Assembly (NCBI GenBank): GCA_023144145.1
Contig: JAGLGG010000303.1
Span: forward strand, 1 to 8,911
Reading direction: 5' to 3'
Length of the DNA: 8,911 nucleotides
DNA from: Anaerolineales bacterium
Lineage (GTDB): Bacteria > Chloroflexota > Anaerolineae > Anaerolineales > E44-bin32
The notes under the pieces are model-generated. The model worked only from the letters and a program-made list of their open reading frames with translations, was not told where the DNA came from and searched no databases. Within the stretch, counting starts at the first letter, position 1; the number at the start of each line of letters is the position of its first letter. The translations under genes were made by a program, and so were the position numbers. Positions 1-7,274 of the stretch are shown in pieces.

Positions 1-143
1 AGGATCGCTGTGAAATTCGCCCTGATGTGCCTATGGATGAATTGGGCATTGACTTACGCGAGCAACATCCCATTTATATTGGCCGGTTCATCGATCGAGA
101 CCTGCCCCCCTACCGATCGGTCAAGTTGGAGGAGACGACGTGA
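1..143 (+). CDS. 2-oxoacid:acceptor oxidoreductase, probable beta subunit, C-terminal end (partial)
   Basis: Only the last 46 codons are present; the reading frame enters at base 3 and ends at TGA 141-143. The peptide contains DVPMDELGID and HPIYIGRFIDRDLPPY, which looks like the C-terminal tail of the thiamine-pyrophosphate beta subunit of KorB-type enzymes. These enzymes oxidatively decarboxylate a 2-oxoacid with CoA to give acyl-CoA, CO2 and reduced ferredoxin in the cytoplasm. The stronger argument is context: the stop overlaps the GTG start of a clear gamma subunit by four bases (GTGA, 140-143), the usual beta-then-gamma order. No TPP or Fe-S motif lies in the visible part, so the subunit assignment and the substrate remain inference. 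The overlapping frame starting at base 10 has no family character and is a shadow. Confidence 0.55.
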   Translation, partial: DRCEIRPDVPMDELGIDLREQHPIYIGRFIDRDLPPYRSVKLEETT

Positions 144-682
144 GAAAAGAGATTCGCATCTCCGGATTTGGTGGACAGGGTGTCGTTCTTGCCGGATATA
201 TACTCGGTAAGGCTTTATCGCTCTATCAGGAATTGGAAGCCGTTATGACCCAATCCTATGGTCCTGAGGCCCGAGGGGGCGCATCAAGCGCAAACATCGT
301 TACCGCAGATCGTCCCATCGATTATCCCTTCATCCAGAAAGCAGACGTTCTCATCGCACTCTCGCAAGAGGCATATACGCGCTTCCGCCCCAGGGCAAAG
401 GACGATGCTGTAGTGTTGATTAATGAGGGTCTCGTAAAACCAAATCCTGATGATGTTGTATTTACAATTCCCGCCACTCAAATCGCTGAAGATCTAGGAC
501 GACGAATCGTTGCCAACATGGTGATGTTGGGCTTCATTACGCGTCATATTGAGGTGGTCGAGCGCGCAGCAATAGAAGAATCGATAAAAACCTCAGTTCG
601 GGCCGACACCCTGCCCCTCAATCTTCAGGCTTTCGAACTTGGTTACGAATATACGAACGTCAAGGAGCTTGCCGTTGAGTGA
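140..682 (+). CDS. 2-oxoacid:acceptor oxidoreductase gamma subunit (KorC/PorG family)
   Basis: This 180-residue protein has the usual length of a free-standing gamma subunit. Visible family marks are the glycine-rich GFGGQG at residues 9-14, YGPEARGG at 40-47, GRRIVANMVMLG at 120-131, and a C-terminal LPLNLQAFELGYEY. In this family the gamma domain helps bind CoA and holds the alpha and beta subunits together; it carries no cofactor cluster of its own. The GTG start at 140 is preceded by a strong GGAGGAG at 128-134, five bases upstream, and the start overlaps the previous stop, indicating translational coupling. Its 3' end overlaps the hdrA start by eight bases. The alpha subunit is expected upstream of the window. 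The substrate (2-oxoglutarate, pyruvate or a branched 2-oxoacid) cannot be decided from this subunit. The family call is firm. Confidence 0.9.
   Translation: MRKEIRISGFGGQGVVLAGYILGKALSLYQELEAVMTQSYGPEARGGASSANIVTADRPIDYPFIQKADVLIALSQEAYTRFRPRAKDDAVVLINEGLVKPNPDDVVFTIPATQIAEDLGRRIVANMVMLGFITRHIEVVERAAIEESIKTSVRADTLPLNLQAFELGYEYTNVKELAVE
662..667 (+). promoter_or_regulatory. Ribosome binding site that fixes the hdrA start at TTG 675
   Basis: AAGGAG lies inside the gamma-subunit gene, seven bases before TTG 675-677. Other in-frame TTG codons are at 639 and 669. The one at 669 is only one base from the site and the one at 639 lies upstream of it. Starting at 675 gives a protein that opens directly on the strand leading into the GGGIAG nucleotide-binding loop, as expected for this family. 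Confidence 0.7.
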
Positions 683-3600
683 TTCTGTTCTCGTTGTCGG
701 TGGTGGCATAGCCGGTATTCAAGCCGCCCTAGACCTAGCAGAAGCTGGTGCAAGGGTCTTCTTGGTCGAAAAAGAGGCCACCATTGGCGGCATAATGGCT
801 GTCCTAGATAAAAATTTCCCCACCCTGGACTGTTCAATTTGTATCGAAGCGCCCAAAATGTCTGAGGTTGAACTCCATCCGAATATCGAAATACTCTCCC
901 TCGCTGAAGTAATCGAGATCCAAGGTGAGCCCGGGGCGTTCAGAGTTCAGATCAAACAAAAAACGCGGTTTATTAACGATACCTGCACAAGATGTGGCGA
1001 TTGTACTCAAGTCTGCCCCGTCGCTACTCCCAATGAATTTGATTCCGGGATGGCATCCCGAAAAGCAATTTACACTCCCATTCCTCAATCCGTACCAGGG
1101 ACATACTTGATAGATATCGAGAACTGCCTCAACGATCCACCTAACTACTTGCCTTGTGATAAATGTGTGCAAATCTGTCCACCAAAATCAATTGACTTTC
1201 TTCTCGCAAGAGAACAAGTTATTGAGCGTCAGGTAGGTTCCGTCATCGTTGCCATTGGTTACGATCACTTAAACCCCCAGGAAATAAGGGAATTCGGTTA
1301 TGGCACCCACCCCGACATCCTCACAGCACTAGAATTCGAACGGCTGGTTAATTCCGCCGGTCCAACTGAAGGTGACATCATCCGACCTTCAGACGGGTGC
1401 CACCCCGAGAGTGTGCTCTTTGTACTTTGTGTGGGCTCGCGAGATCAACGCTTTCAGCGTTACTGCTCGCGATTCTGCTGCATGTATTCGATAAAGCACG
1501 CCTACCAGGCGCTCGACCATGGGATTCCTAATGTTTCCGTCTTGTACATGGACATACGCGCTTTTGGAAAAGGCTTTGATAATTTTTGGATCCGAACAGA
1601 AGAAGCTGGAGCAAAATTCTTGCGCGGTCGACCTTCCCAAATACGCGCCAATGGCTCTCAAAAGATCCAAGTTCGTTATGAGGATACCGACCTGGCAAAG
1701 AGTATCGACAGCGAGTACGACATGGTGGTCCTGGCCAATGCAGTTACCCCTCCTGACGGTTTAGAGCAATTCGCGGGGCGAATTGGTATCGACCTCGATG
1801 AAGATGGCTTTATCAAAGCGAATGAGACTAAAGGCGGGCTCGTCGTCACTACTCGACCAGGAATTTACGCTGCTGGATGTGCAACGGGACCAAAGGATAT
1901 TCCTGATAGCGTCTCAGAGGGAAGTGGCGCTGCGGCACTTGCTCTCAGTCACCTGTCTGATCGTTATTGGCCCGAGCCGCCTGAAATCGAACCCATGACA
2001 GAAATCGAAGAAGCTCGCGTGGGCGTTTTCGTCTGTCATTGCGGAAGCAATATTGCCGGAGTTGTTGATGTAGGTGAAGTCGTTGAGTTCGCAAAAAAGC
2101 TCCCCGACGTTATCTACGCTGGAAACCAGATGTTTTCCTGTGCAGGAAATACACAGAAGGAAATCGAAGACACGATTCGAGACGAGCATCTGACGCGCGT
2201 CGTTATCGCCGCCTGTTCACCCAAAACGCATGAATCAATTTTCCGCGGTGTGCTCCTTCGGTCCGGATTGAATCCATACCTCATGGTAATGTCTAACATT
2301 CGAAATATGGATTCCTGGGTTCACAAATTCGACAAGCCAGCTGCCACCCTCAAGGCGATGGACATGGTGGCTATGGCGGTTGAGAAAGCTCGCCGGCTCG
2401 AGCCGCTCGAGATTTCCCATTTGCCAGTAACACAGCGTGCGCTCGTCGTAGGTGGTGGTATTGCAGGAATGACTGCTTCAGTTGCATTGGTAAAGCAGGG
2501 AATTGAAACGCACCTCATCGAAAGAGAAGATCAGCTGGGCGGATTGGTGAAAGAGCTTTTTGAGATATCGCCATCAGGCATCGACGCCACTTCCCTTATA
2601 CAAGCGAAAGAAAATGAGATACGCAACAGCGATGTGCAGGTGCATTGCAACACGACCATTGAACACGTCAGCGGTGTAGTTGGAAATTTCCATGCACAGC
2701 TCTCTACGGGCGAGGAATTACAGGTCGGTGCGATTGTTATGGCATCTGGCTCAACTGCGTACCAACCGCATGAATTTCAAAATAACCACGACATTCCAAC
2801 AATTACCAATCTCCAATTGGAAGAAATACTCAAGAATGGGGAACCGGATCAGGATCGCATAACCTTTGTCGCTTGTGTTGGCTCCCGTCAGGAAAATATG
2901 GGCTGTTCACGCTACTGCTGCACCTCCATGATCGGTCAGGCACTTCGATTGCGTGAACAGGGCAAGAAAGTTCGAGTCCTGTACAAGGACATTCGAACGT
3001 ACAGTCGTCAAGCTGAAGAATTATATGAACGTGCCATGCGAGCCGGGGTTCAGTTCTTCCGTTATGACATCGACAAAGCTCCACAAGATGCTTTGAAAGT
3101 GAGGCATGACTACGTCGAAGTCTTCGACCACCTGCTGAATGAAAATATTCGCATTCCAACGGACCTGCTCGTGCTTGTAGTTGGTTTGGTCCCCACATCG
3201 GATACCCTTTTCGATCAGTTGAAACTGGCTCGTTCTGAGGACGACTTCCTCATGGAACTCCATCCCAAATTGGGACCTGCGGAGACAGCTTCTCAAGGCA
3301 TCTACCTTGCGGGTGCGGTCCAGGGCGCAAAGGATGTTCGTGAGTCTATGGCGCAGGCGCTTGCAGCTTCGGGGAAGGCTGGGTCGCTTCTCTCTAGAGG
3401 CATTATTGAAAAGGAACCCCTCACTGCCAAATTAATTGAGGAGTTGTGTATCGGCTGCATGCGCTGTGTTAAGGTGTGCCCATATGGCGCAATAGAGCCG
3501 ACAGGACCAGTAAAAGAGGGCATCGTCAGGATATTAGAAGCTGCCTGTATGGGCTGTGGAACCTGTGCAGCGGAGTGTAATTTCGACGCCATTGAAATGC

Positions 3601-4097
3601 CTTACTTTACGAAGGGGCAAATCCTTGCACAAATTGACGCCGCTCTTGCCAGGGAGCCGGAGAACAAATGCCTGGTTTTCACCTGCAATTGGTGCTCCTA
3701 TGCTGGCGCTGACCTTGCAGGCATTGAAAAACGGCAATATCCAGCTTCCGCCCGCATCATTCGCACGATGTGTTCCGCCCGCTTTGAAGAGGATTTTGTC
3801 ACGCGCGCATTCGAACACGATGCCGGGGCAGTTTTGGTTACAGGTTGCCGGCTTACAGAGACCGGATCTGATTGCCACTATAACTACGCCAATCGCCTCA
3901 CCTGGAAACGGTTTCAACACTGGCAACGCAAGTTCCAACGTAAGGGTGTCGATGCCGAACGCCTTCAACTTCGCTGGATTTCCGCCGCTGAAGGAAAAGA
4001 GTTCGCAGAGAAAATTCAAGAAATGGATGATGTTATCCAGACGCATAGAAAAAATCTGGACCGCGCAGAATCAAAAACGGAGTCGCCAGTTCTGTAG
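675..4097 (+). CDS. hdrA: Double HdrA-ferredoxin-MvhD fusion, FAD-containing electron-transfer subunit
   Basis: This 1140-residue protein has two HdrA modules in series. Module 1 (about 1-435) has the FAD loop GGGIAG at 9-14, C53/C56, ferredoxin-type cysteines 104/107/110/114 and 151/161/164/168, the HdrA cluster set C252/C264/C268/C269, and a closing FAD motif GIYAAGCATGPKD. Module 2 begins at about 447 with the classic HdrA N-terminus (VGVFVCHCGSN; C454, C456, C489, C514). It continues with GGGIAGM at 593, C734/C744/C748/C749 and GIYLAGAVQGAKD at 876. Two 4Fe-4S sites follow (C925/928/931/935 and C958/961/964/968). Residues about 998-1122 form an MvhD-like [2Fe-2S] domain with CNWC (1004-1007), C1033, C1058 and C1067. 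HdrA is the FAD bifurcation or electron-hub subunit of heterodisulfide-reductase-type complexes. The layout also resembles QmoA joined to QmoB. It is probably cytoplasmic; no signal peptide or membrane helix is seen. HdrBC and ETF genes follow in the same operon. Partner and direction of electron flow are inferred. Confidence 0.92.
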   Translation: MSDSVLVVGGGIAGIQAALDLAEAGARVFLVEKEATIGGIMAVLDKNFPTLDCSICIEAPKMSEVELHPNIEILSLAEVIEIQGEPGAFRVQIKQKTRFINDTCTRCGDCTQVCPVATPNEFDSGMASRKAIYTPIPQSVPGTYLIDIENCLNDPPNYLPCDKCVQICPPKSIDFLLAREQVIERQVGSVIVAIGYDHLNPQEIREFGYGTHPDILTALEFERLVNSAGPTEGDIIRPSDGCHPESVLFVLCVGSRDQRFQRYCSRFCCMYSIKHAYQALDHGIPNVSVLYMDIRAFGKGFDNFWIRTEEAGAKFLRGRPSQIRANGSQKIQVRYEDTDLAKSIDSEYDMVVLANAVTPPDGLEQFAGRIGIDLDEDGFIKANETKGGLVVTTRPGIYAAGCATGPKDIPDSVSEGSGAAALALSHLSDRYWPEPPEIEPMTEIEEARVGVFVCHCGSNIAGVVDVGEVVEFAKKLPDVIYAGNQMFSCAGNTQKEIEDTIRDEHLTRVVIAACSPKTHESIFRGVLLRSGLNPYLMVMSNIRNMDSWVHKFDKPAATLKAMDMVAMAVEKARRLEPLEISHLPVTQRALVVGGGIAGMTASVALVKQGIETHLIEREDQLGGLVKELFEISPSGIDATSLIQAKENEIRNSDVQVHCNTTIEHVSGVVGNFHAQLSTGEELQVGAIVMASGSTAYQPHEFQNNHDIPTITNLQLEEILKNGEPDQDRITFVACVGSRQENMGCSRYCCTSMIGQALRLREQGKKVRVLYKDIRTYSRQAEELYERAMRAGVQFFRYDIDKAPQDALKVRHDYVEVFDHLLNENIRIPTDLLVLVVGLVPTSDTLFDQLKLARSEDDFLMELHPKLGPAETASQGIYLAGAVQGAKDVRESMAQALAASGKAGSLLSRGIIEKEPLTAKLIEELCIGCMRCVKVCPYGAIEPTGPVKEGIVRILEAACMGCGTCAAECNFDAIEMPYFTKGQILAQIDAALAREPENKCLVFTCNWCSYAGADLAGIEKRQYPASARIIRTMCSARFEEDFVTRAFEHDAGAVLVTGCRLTETGSDCHYNYANRLTWKRFQHWQRKFQRKGVDAERLQLRWISAAEGKEFAEKIQEMDDVIQTHRKNLDRAESKTESPVL

Positions 4098-4115
4098 AAT
4101 ATAGGTGAAAATATT

Positions 4116-5291
4116 GTGGAATCTGAATTATCTGAGCCAACCTACATCACACTTGATGACAACTTGTGGGGAGAAATTCTCGAAGCAACTAACGGCGCTG
4201 CCGGACCTTGTTTCCAATGTGGTGTTTGTACTGCCACCTGTCCTTGGGGGATCGTAAGGGAAGAGGATTTCACTGTTCGAACTCTCCTGCGCCGAGCTCA
4301 AATAGGCTCTTTGGAAAAAGTAGAAAGCTTATGGTTGTGCACGGCCTGTGCACAGTGCGAAGCGTCTTGCCCGCGTGGCGTGCCCATTGCAGAAGTTATT
4401 CGAGGTCTGCGCTATCTCTTGTGGAAACGTCGCCACGTCCTACCAGACCTGCCAACTACCCTTTGGTCACTTTATTGGAACAACAACCCTTGGGGGCAAC
4501 CCCCTTCGCAGCGGACTCAATGGATGGGAGATTTAGAAGTTCCTTTATTCGACGCTGACCGGCATGAAATCCTGCTTTATATTGGGTGCACCCCTTCATT
4601 CGACCGAAGAGCACAAAACATCGCTCGCTCGCTGGTTAAAGTGCTAAAAGCCAGTGGGGTCTCTTTTGGAATCTTGGGTGAAGGTGAACCTTGCTGTGGG
4701 GAATCGGCCCTGGATCTTGGGCACCGGCCCTACTTCGAGGAGCTCGCTAACAAAGCTGTAGCGGTTTTTTATCAAAATCAAGTCAAAAAAATTGTTACGA
4801 TCTCTCCGCATTGCTACGACGTAATGCAAAACGAATATCCAGACGACGCTGAATTCGAGGTCCACCACTACACTCAATACTTAGCCTCTCTCCTTCAAAA
4901 TAATCTTTTATCGTTCCAAAACCCACTGAATCACAAAGTCACATATCAAGATCCTTGTTTCCTTGGTCGGCGCAATAATGAATACGACGCTCCAAGAGAA
5001 GTGATTAATTCAGTACCTGGAATTTCGCTCCTGGAAATGGATAGATCCGGTCCTGAGACTTTATGTTGCGGTGGAGGTGGAGGGCGGATGTGGATGGAGA
5101 CTCCCATAGGTGAGCGCTTCTCCGATGTACGTGTACGTGAAGCCGCTTCAACCTCTGCTGAGATATTGGTCACCTCCTGCCCCTTCTGCATCACGTGTTT
5201 CGAAGACAGCATCAAAGCAGAAAGCCTGAATGGGCTCAAGGTTTTGGATGTCGCTGAATTAGCAGCGCTGGCACTTGAGGAGTTGACTTAG
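4116..5291 (+). CDS. HdrC-HdrB fusion, 4Fe-4S and CCG-domain disulfide-reductase-type protein
   Basis: This 391-residue protein starts with an HdrC-like part holding two 4Fe-4S sites (C32/35/38/42 and C75/78/81/85). Two CCG domains like those of HdrB, HdrD, GlpC and LutA follow. CCG domain 1 has C158, CCG at 193-195 and SPHC at 230-233. CCG domain 2 has C281, CCGGGGG at 317-323 and CPFC at 355-358, with an extra C361. In HdrB the two CCG domains bind noncubane [4Fe-4S] clusters that reduce a disulfide. Related fused proteins also sit beside ETF genes in bacteria and may pass electrons to quinone or thiols. No membrane helix is seen, so a cytosolic complex with HdrA is favoured over a membrane HdrDE type. 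The GTG start at 4116 has AGGTGA seven bases upstream; the gap from hdrA is 18 bases and the stop abuts the etfA start. In domain 1 the first cysteine of the CxxC pair is Ser230. The natural disulfide or acceptor is not known. Confidence 0.88.
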   Translation: MESELSEPTYITLDDNLWGEILEATNGAAGPCFQCGVCTATCPWGIVREEDFTVRTLLRRAQIGSLEKVESLWLCTACAQCEASCPRGVPIAEVIRGLRYLLWKRRHVLPDLPTTLWSLYWNNNPWGQPPSQRTQWMGDLEVPLFDADRHEILLYIGCTPSFDRRAQNIARSLVKVLKASGVSFGILGEGEPCCGESALDLGHRPYFEELANKAVAVFYQNQVKKIVTISPHCYDVMQNEYPDDAEFEVHHYTQYLASLLQNNLLSFQNPLNHKVTYQDPCFLGRRNNEYDAPREVINSVPGISLLEMDRSGPETLCCGGGGGRMWMETPIGERFSDVRVREAASTSAEILVTSCPFCITCFEDSIKAESLNGLKVLDVAELAALALEELT

Positions 5292-6314
5292 GTGGTTGCC
5301 TCTTTATTTGATCCGAGTGAAGAAAACAAAGCTATCTGGGTTCTGCTTGAATCCGCAGGTGTTGAACTGACAGATGTCTCCTTCGAGTTACTTGCTAAAG
5401 GTAGAGAGCTTGCGGATGAAGTGGATTGGCCCCTGGCCGGTGTTCTAATCGGGGACCGTTTGGAGCATCTCAACTCCCAAGTTCTCTCGCATCAAGCTGA
5501 TGAAGTATTGTTGCTCGAACATCCGCTCCTGGAGGCATTCACCGTTGATGCGTACACCCAGGCGCTTTATGCAGCAATTATGGAACGTATACCCAGCGTC
5601 ATACTCTTTGGGGCGACACCGAATAGTCGGGACATCGCAGGGCGCTTAGCGGTTCGTTTACGAACAGGACTGAATGCCGATTGTATAGATCTGAGGATGG
5701 ACAAAGATCGAGGGGTCCTAATTTCTGACGTAACCGGATTTGGTGGCGGCGTGGTGGCATTACTTGAAATGCCAGATCATCGACCGCAATTGGCAACTGT
5801 GCGACCTGGCGTTTTCCACTCTTTGGAAGCCTCCGCCCCACGGTCGGATAAAGTCCGCAGGGCAAAGGTTGAATTGGACCAAAGCGTCATCCGCACCAGG
5901 ATCATTGAACAAGTAAAAGGTGAAGGTGTAAGTATTGGCCAGGCTCCGGTCCTAGTTTGTGGAGGACGCGGGATCTCTGGGAATTTTGAGATGCTCACGG
6001 AGCTCGCTGAGCTCTTGGGTGGCGATGTAGGTGCTACCAGGCCCCCCGTGGATGAAGGGTATATCGAGCGTGAGCGTCAGGTTGGCCAGACCGGAGTGAT
6101 TTGCCACCCGGAGATTGCGATAAATTGTGGGATCAGCGGCGCCTTTCACTTTGTGGTTGGCATTCAAGACGCCGAAATTATCATATCGATTAATTCAGAT
6201 CCCAACGCCCCGATTTTTGAGTTCTCAGATTATTGTGTCGTTGGGGATGTTGAGCAGATTTTGCCAGCCCTCATTCAATCTTTGAAAGAGGAACGTGTGG
6301 TGACCCATGCCTGA
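5292..6314 (+). CDS. etfA: Electron transfer flavoprotein alpha subunit
   Basis: This 340-residue protein matches normal ETF-alpha length. The N-terminal domain shows IWVLLES (15-21) and ILFGATPNSRDIAGRLAVRL (104-123). The C-terminal FAD domain shows CGGRGI (223-228), GATRPPVDEGY (247-257), QVGQTG (263-268), GISGA (280-284), INSDPNAPIF (300-309) and SDYCVVGD (312-319). ETF-alpha and -beta form a soluble heterodimer carrying FAD that moves electrons between dehydrogenases and quinone or, in bifurcating forms, among NADH, ferredoxin and acyl-CoA. The family usually has a flavin-contacting histidine as the last residue of GISGAIQH; here the string is GISGAFHF, placing Phe287 there. The GTG start at 5292 follows the previous stop with no gap, and GAGGAG at 5277-5282 sits nine bases upstream. 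Co-translation with the HdrBC fusion implies that ETF works with the Hdr module. The last eight bases overlap etfB. Confidence 0.93.
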   Translation: MVASLFDPSEENKAIWVLLESAGVELTDVSFELLAKGRELADEVDWPLAGVLIGDRLEHLNSQVLSHQADEVLLLEHPLLEAFTVDAYTQALYAAIMERIPSVILFGATPNSRDIAGRLAVRLRTGLNADCIDLRMDKDRGVLISDVTGFGGGVVALLEMPDHRPQLATVRPGVFHSLEASAPRSDKVRRAKVELDQSVIRTRIIEQVKGEGVSIGQAPVLVCGGRGISGNFEMLTELAELLGGDVGATRPPVDEGYIERERQVGQTGVICHPEIAINCGISGAFHFVVGIQDAEIIISINSDPNAPIFEFSDYCVVGDVEQILPALIQSLKEERVVTHA

Positions 6315-7101
6315 TCTGCACATGGCCGTCTGCATGAAGGTAGTGCCCAAACCCGAAGAGATTCGCGTCGATCCCGAAACTCGAACGTTATTGCGTGAAG
6401 GCGCGCGATCAGAGATCAATCCTCCTGACATGAATGCCCTCGAGATGGCGTTATCTATCAAAGACGAAGCCGGCGGGCGGATCAGCCTGATCTCCATGGG
6501 TCCACCCTTCGTAGAAGAATATTTACGCGTTGGATTAGCAATGGGTGCAGACGATGCTTACCTGCTTACTGACAGGGCATTTGCAGGTGCTGACACTCTG
6601 GCGACCACTTATACCCTCGCACAATGTCTTCACAAAATTGGAGACGTAGAGGTCGTATTACTAGGTGAGGAATCTTCCGACGGTGCGACTGGGCAGGTTC
6701 CTCCTGGTTTGGCCGAATGGATGGATTATCCCCTCATAACACTGCTTCGCTCCCTGGAGATTGATAAAGAGCAAAATGTACTCCGTGGAAGAAGGAATGT
6801 GGATGGAGGATATGAAATTCTTGAAGTCCCATTGCCTGCAGTAATTTCAGTCGCTACGGCTGCAAACGAACCACGTTTTATGGATTTTGAACGAAAGGGA
6901 TGGGCATTCGAGGACACTCAGGTGACGATGTGGGATGCTCAAGATTTAAGCGCAGAATCACAATTCATCGGCATTCCAGGATCACCGACGATCGTGACCG
7001 GGCTGGAGCAAGCTGCTTCCCAAGAGCGGAAAAACATTTTTCTTGATGGTGGCGCCAGCGAGATCGCAGATCAACTAGTGAAGATACTTCGATCAAATTG
7101 A
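6307..7101 (+). CDS. etfB: Electron transfer flavoprotein beta subunit
   Basis: This 264-residue protein has ETF-beta length. It opens with MAVCMKVVPKPEEIRVDPET, followed by INPPDMNALEMAL (38-50), ISMGPP (62-67), MGADDAYLLTDRAFAGADT (79-97) and, late in the chain, GIPGSPTIV (222-230). The DRAFAGADT stretch and the long INPPDMNALE segment resemble beta subunits of the bifurcating ETF group more than the mitochondrial type; that grouping is from memory of the family and needs a tree. The nucleotide-binding loop is LLGEESSDGATGQVPPGLAE (118-137), where many ETF-betas have a GRQAIDGDTAQVGP-like string. ATG 6307 is the only ATG start in the operon and is the first possible start after an in-frame TGA at 6301; the nearest purine-rich site, GAGGAA 6288-6293, is a distant 13 bases. 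A start at ATG 6322 (MAVCMKV) is possible but lacks a nearby site. The gene ends the operon. Confidence 0.93.
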   Translation: MPDLHMAVCMKVVPKPEEIRVDPETRTLLREGARSEINPPDMNALEMALSIKDEAGGRISLISMGPPFVEEYLRVGLAMGADDAYLLTDRAFAGADTLATTYTLAQCLHKIGDVEVVLLGEESSDGATGQVPPGLAEWMDYPLITLLRSLEIDKEQNVLRGRRNVDGGYEILEVPLPAVISVATAANEPRFMDFERKGWAFEDTQVTMWDAQDLSAESQFIGIPGSPTIVTGLEQAASQERKNIFLDGGASEIADQLVKILRSN

Positions 7102-7274
7102 ATCGTTATCAATAACCTTATAACTCCTATCTTATGGAATTCACAACCTATATCATCTCAAGTAAGCAGGTGTGTGTAATAGTTATATCTACACCGCGAT
7201 TAGCTGAAACGCTGAGTTTTCAGACCTAGGGTGACGGCAGGTGAAGGAAGGTCCTTATTTGAATTGTAAAATCT

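Noticed and set aside
10..210. Open frame of 66 codons at the left edge
   Set aside because: It overlaps the end of the beta subunit and the gamma start in another frame; its product has no family features, while the frame entering at base 3 has.
639..674. Longer hdrA start at TTG 639
   Set aside because: It would add 12 residues lying before the AAGGAG site at 662-667, with no family similarity; TTG 675 has correct spacing.
3534..4046. Long minus-strand open frame (170 codons) opposite the hdrA 3' end
   Set aside because: The plus strand here encodes clear ferredoxin and MvhD cysteine motifs; the antisense product shows no domain pattern and is a shadow frame.
3556..4104. 182-codon plus-strand frame overlapping the hdrA 3' end
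   Set aside because: It is a +1-type shadow of the MvhD-coding region, with no motif and no plausible independent start site.
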